A DNA stretch of 8,321 nucleotides from Desulfobacteraceae bacterium (GTDB lineage: Bacteria; Desulfobacterota; Desulfobacteria; Desulfobacterales; Desulfosalsimonadaceae). The position numbers and the translations under genes are program-made. The DNA lies in NCBI GenBank assembly GCA_027353395.1, contig DAIEHU010000051.1, forward strand, positions 3,445 to 11,765. The letters are read 5' to 3'. This document shows, piece after piece, positions 6,416-8,321 of the stretch. The first letter of the stretch is position 1; every line of letters begins with the position of its first letter. The notes beneath the pieces were generated by a model, which saw nothing but the letters and a program-made list of their open reading frames with translations, searched no databases and was not told the origin of the DNA.

Positions 6416-6691
6416 ATGAGCAACGATCAAAAATTTGAATTTGATTCATTCCAGGACAACACCAGCATTCAGTCCTTTCTGCAATCCCTTTTGGACGGAT
6501 TTGCAAAAAAGAAAATCGTTCTGTCTTCAGACACCGATGAAATCATTCTGCATCCGGATACCCTGGTCCGGTTCAGCGTGAAGGCAAAAAAAAAAGACGG
6601 CGTGAAAAACGAACTCGGCATCAAAATATCCTGGAAGGATTTGAAAATAGGACTAAAAAACCCTGATAAAACCATTAAGGTCAGCTCATAA
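6416..6691 (+). CDS. amphi-Trp domain protein (91 aa)
   Basis: This small soluble protein matches the amphi-Trp domain pattern. A helical N-terminal part (about 16-31, SIQSFLQSLLDGFAKKK) is followed by beta strands alternating polar and nonpolar residues (KIVLS, EIILHP, VRFSVKAKKK, ELGIKISW) and ends at the hallmark Trp73. The family has no established biochemical role. As I recall, it is recorded with an uncharacterised gene set called the GAK system (ATP-grasp enzyme, CofD-like protein, HprK-related kinase). Here it sits between a PHP protein and a PhoU-kinase, 20 bp after the former and 4 bp before the latter, so all three are probably one operon. It has a strong AAGGAGG site, stronger than its neighbours', suggesting it is made in larger amounts. 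A small binding or adaptor protein is a reasonable guess. Confidence 0.8.
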   Translation: MSNDQKFEFDSFQDNTSIQSFLQSLLDGFAKKKIVLSSDTDEIILHPDTLVRFSVKAKKKDGVKNELGIKISWKDLKIGLKNPDKTIKVSS

Positions 6692-6695
6692 CGAC

Positions 6696-8321
6696 ATGCT
6701 TACATTTGAAGGACTGGAAGAAAATTTAAAATTTATCGCCATGGAGGTTGAAAATCAGACCCGTTCCATGGTTAATTTCATCAATCAGCCGTCTCGCAAG
6801 CTATACGAGGGCATCATCGCCAAAGACGATTATATCGACAACCTCAAAACCATTATTGAAAACAAGTGCTTTTCCATAATCCATTCCGAAAAATCGCTTC
6901 AGAAAAAAGATATTAACCGTATCCGTTCCATTCAGACCATCTCCGTCAACCTCGAACGAATTGCCGATTTTTGCGTCAATATCGTGAGGCAGATGAGCTA
7001 TCTGGAAAACTACCGGATGCTGCAAAATTATGATTATGACGCCATGATGACGGAGATTCTGAAGGCCTTGTCAAAAATTCTTCCGGTGCTGGGGGACGGA
7101 AACCTGACAGGGGCGCTGATTATCTGCAAAACGGAATACGTTCTGGACCAGATGTATAAAACCAATTTCGACCGGCTCATGTTTGAGATCAAAAAAGGCA
7201 TCCATATCCCTGAACTCATCACCATTCTTTTTATTTTCAGGTATATCGAACGTATCGGGGATTCCCTGCTCAATATCGGGGAGGCCCTTATCTTCAGTAT
7301 TATCGGGGAAAAAATCAAAATCGAGCAGTTTCAGGCCCTGCAGACCACGCTTTCAAAATCCGGCATCAAGGAAACCATCAGTGAAATTGATTTCCAGTCC
7401 ATATGGGGAACCCGGTCCGGGTGCAGGATCGGCCGTGTCGGCCAGAAGGAAAACGGCGGCGGTGGGATTGATGTTTACGGCAGCATTTTCAAGGAAGGTG
7501 TTATCCGGAAAATATCTGCGGAAAAAGACAGTCTGGAGCGATGGAACGGGATTTTTCCGGGCCTTGTCGCAAAAGTCTATGGTTATCACGAGGAGAATGA
7601 GAACGCCTCCCTGCTGGTGGAATACCTTCCCGGCTGCACGCTGGATGAAGTGGCGCTGACCTCGGATATGTCGTATGTGGACAACGCCCTGTTTGTTCTT
7701 CAGCAGACCTTGATGGAAATCTGGGAAACCACCCTTTCCCCCGTTCCTGCGGACACCAATTATATTCAGCAGATTATGGACCGAAAGGAAGATGTCCTGC
7801 GGGTTCATGCCGGCGCGTTCCGCCGGGCGCAGCAGCTTGGGGATAAAAAAATTGATTCGACCGAAGCATTATTAAAACAATGCCGGATCATCGAATCCTG
7901 CATCCAGGCGCCCTTCACGGTTCTGATTCACGGGGATTTCAACGCCAACAACATCCTGTATGATCATTCCAGCCAGAAAATTCATTTTATCGATCTCTAC
8001 CGGTCCAAGGATTTCGATTACGTAAAGGACGTGTCGGTTTTTCTGATTTCCAATTTCCGGATGCCGGTATTTGATGCTGTTTTCAGGGAACGGCTGAACC
8101 ATGTGATTGAAAACATTTATCTTTTCGCCAGAAATTTTGCGATCCGCCGGAATGATACAACATTTGACATCCGAATGGCGTTTGCCCTGGCCCGTTCGTT
8201 TTTCACATCCACGCGGTTTGAATTCAACGTTGTTTTTTCAAAGGAGATGCTGCTTCGATCCCACTTTTTAATGGAAAAAATTGTAGCGCATCAGGGCTGC
8301 CCCTGGACGGATTTTCAACTG
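6696..8321 (+). CDS. PhoU domain - aminoglycoside-phosphotransferase-like kinase fusion (3' end beyond window)
   Basis: The frame is open for 542 codons from ATG 6696 to the window edge. Residues 1-215 are a PhoU-like helical domain with two repeats, each bearing the metal-binding signature: NLERIADFCVNI (85-96) and YIERIGDSLLNIGEA (183-197). Residues about 238-530 resemble an APH/choline-kinase-type kinase. Visible parts are a Gly-rich segment (254-257), a candidate ATP-binding Lys272 in VIRKIS, a hinge LLVEYLPG (306-313), the catalytic HGDFNANN (412-419; H412, D414, N419) and a metal-binding Asp433 in FIDLYRS. The kinase therefore appears intact and probably phosphorylates a small molecule or a protein; the substrate is unknown. 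PhoU proteins are normally about 220 residues and restrain the Pst/PhoR phosphate system, so this fusion suggests phosphate-responsive phosphorylation. The gene starts 4 nt after the amphi-Trp stop with no close ribosome binding site, so it is probably translationally coupled. An alternative start is ATG 6741. Confidence 0.82.
   Translation, partial: MLTFEGLEENLKFIAMEVENQTRSMVNFINQPSRKLYEGIIAKDDYIDNLKTIIENKCFSIIHSEKSLQKKDINRIRSIQTISVNLERIADFCVNIVRQMSYLENYRMLQNYDYDAMMTEILKALSKILPVLGDGNLTGALIICKTEYVLDQMYKTNFDRLMFEIKKGIHIPELITILFIFRYIERIGDSLLNIGEALIFSIIGEKIKIEQFQALQTTLSKSGIKETISEIDFQSIWGTRSGCRIGRVGQKENGGGGIDVYGSIFKEGVIRKISAEKDSLERWNGIFPGLVAKVYGYHEENENASLLVEYLPGCTLDEVALTSDMSYVDNALFVLQQTLMEIWETTLSPVPADTNYIQQIMDRKEDVLRVHAGAFRRAQQLGDKKIDSTEALLKQCRIIESCIQAPFTVLIHGDFNANNILYDHSSQKIHFIDLYRSKDFDYVKDVSVFLISNFRMPVFDAVFRERLNHVIENIYLFARNFAIRRNDTTFDIRMAFALARSFFTSTRFEFNVVFSKEMLLRSHFLMEKIVAHQGCPWTDFQL

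Noticed and set aside
7183..7808. Open frames in other frames over the kinase region
   Set aside because: They overlap the PhoU-kinase gene, which carries clear PhoU and HGDxxxxN motifs; the alternatives are low-complexity and motif-free.

Overview
The window looks like chromosomal DNA from a Gram-negative, probably deltaproteobacterial (Desulfobacterota-like) organism. This is inferred from moderate GC content, AAGGAGG-type ribosome binding sites, the mix of Cache/HAMP and EAL/GGDEF signalling proteins, and an amphi-Trp protein. No rRNA, tRNA or marker gene fixes the taxonomy. No mobile element, CRISPR array or RNA gene was seen.

Layout. Bases 2-423 (+) hold the end of a GT4-type glycosyltransferase that has a one-base frameshift and has lost a conserved active-site Glu, so it is probably decaying. 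Three genes follow on the minus strand. In transcription order these are a Cache-HAMP membrane sensor with no output domain (2982-2056), a PstS-like phosphate-binding protein fused to a peptidoglycan-binding domain (1993-884), and a small orphan protein (766-476). On the plus strand, diverging from the sensor, come an EAL-CBS-GGDEF cyclic-di-GMP enzyme (3234-5078), a PHP-superfamily hydrolase-like protein (5235-6395), a 91-residue amphi-Trp protein (6416-6691) and a PhoU-kinase fusion (6696 to the window edge, still open). The last gene has no stop inside the window and so is easy to miss.

Theme. The window is about phosphate. Two near-identical 18-bp sequences (3154-3171 and 5121-5138) have the two-half-site, 11-bp-period structure of a PhoB box. 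Each is followed after exactly 10 nt by a -10-like hexamer. They lie upstream of the EAL-CBS-GGDEF gene and of the PHP/amphi-Trp/PhoU-kinase cluster. Together with the PstS-like protein and the PhoU domain, this suggests a phosphate-starvation locus. One arm would sense or capture phosphate at the envelope, one would lower cyclic di-GMP, and one is an undescribed-looking PHP + amphi-Trp + PhoU-kinase module. The genes and boxes are visible in the sequence; the joint function is inference.

All gaps between genes are under 300 bp, the longest being the divergent region 2983-3233.
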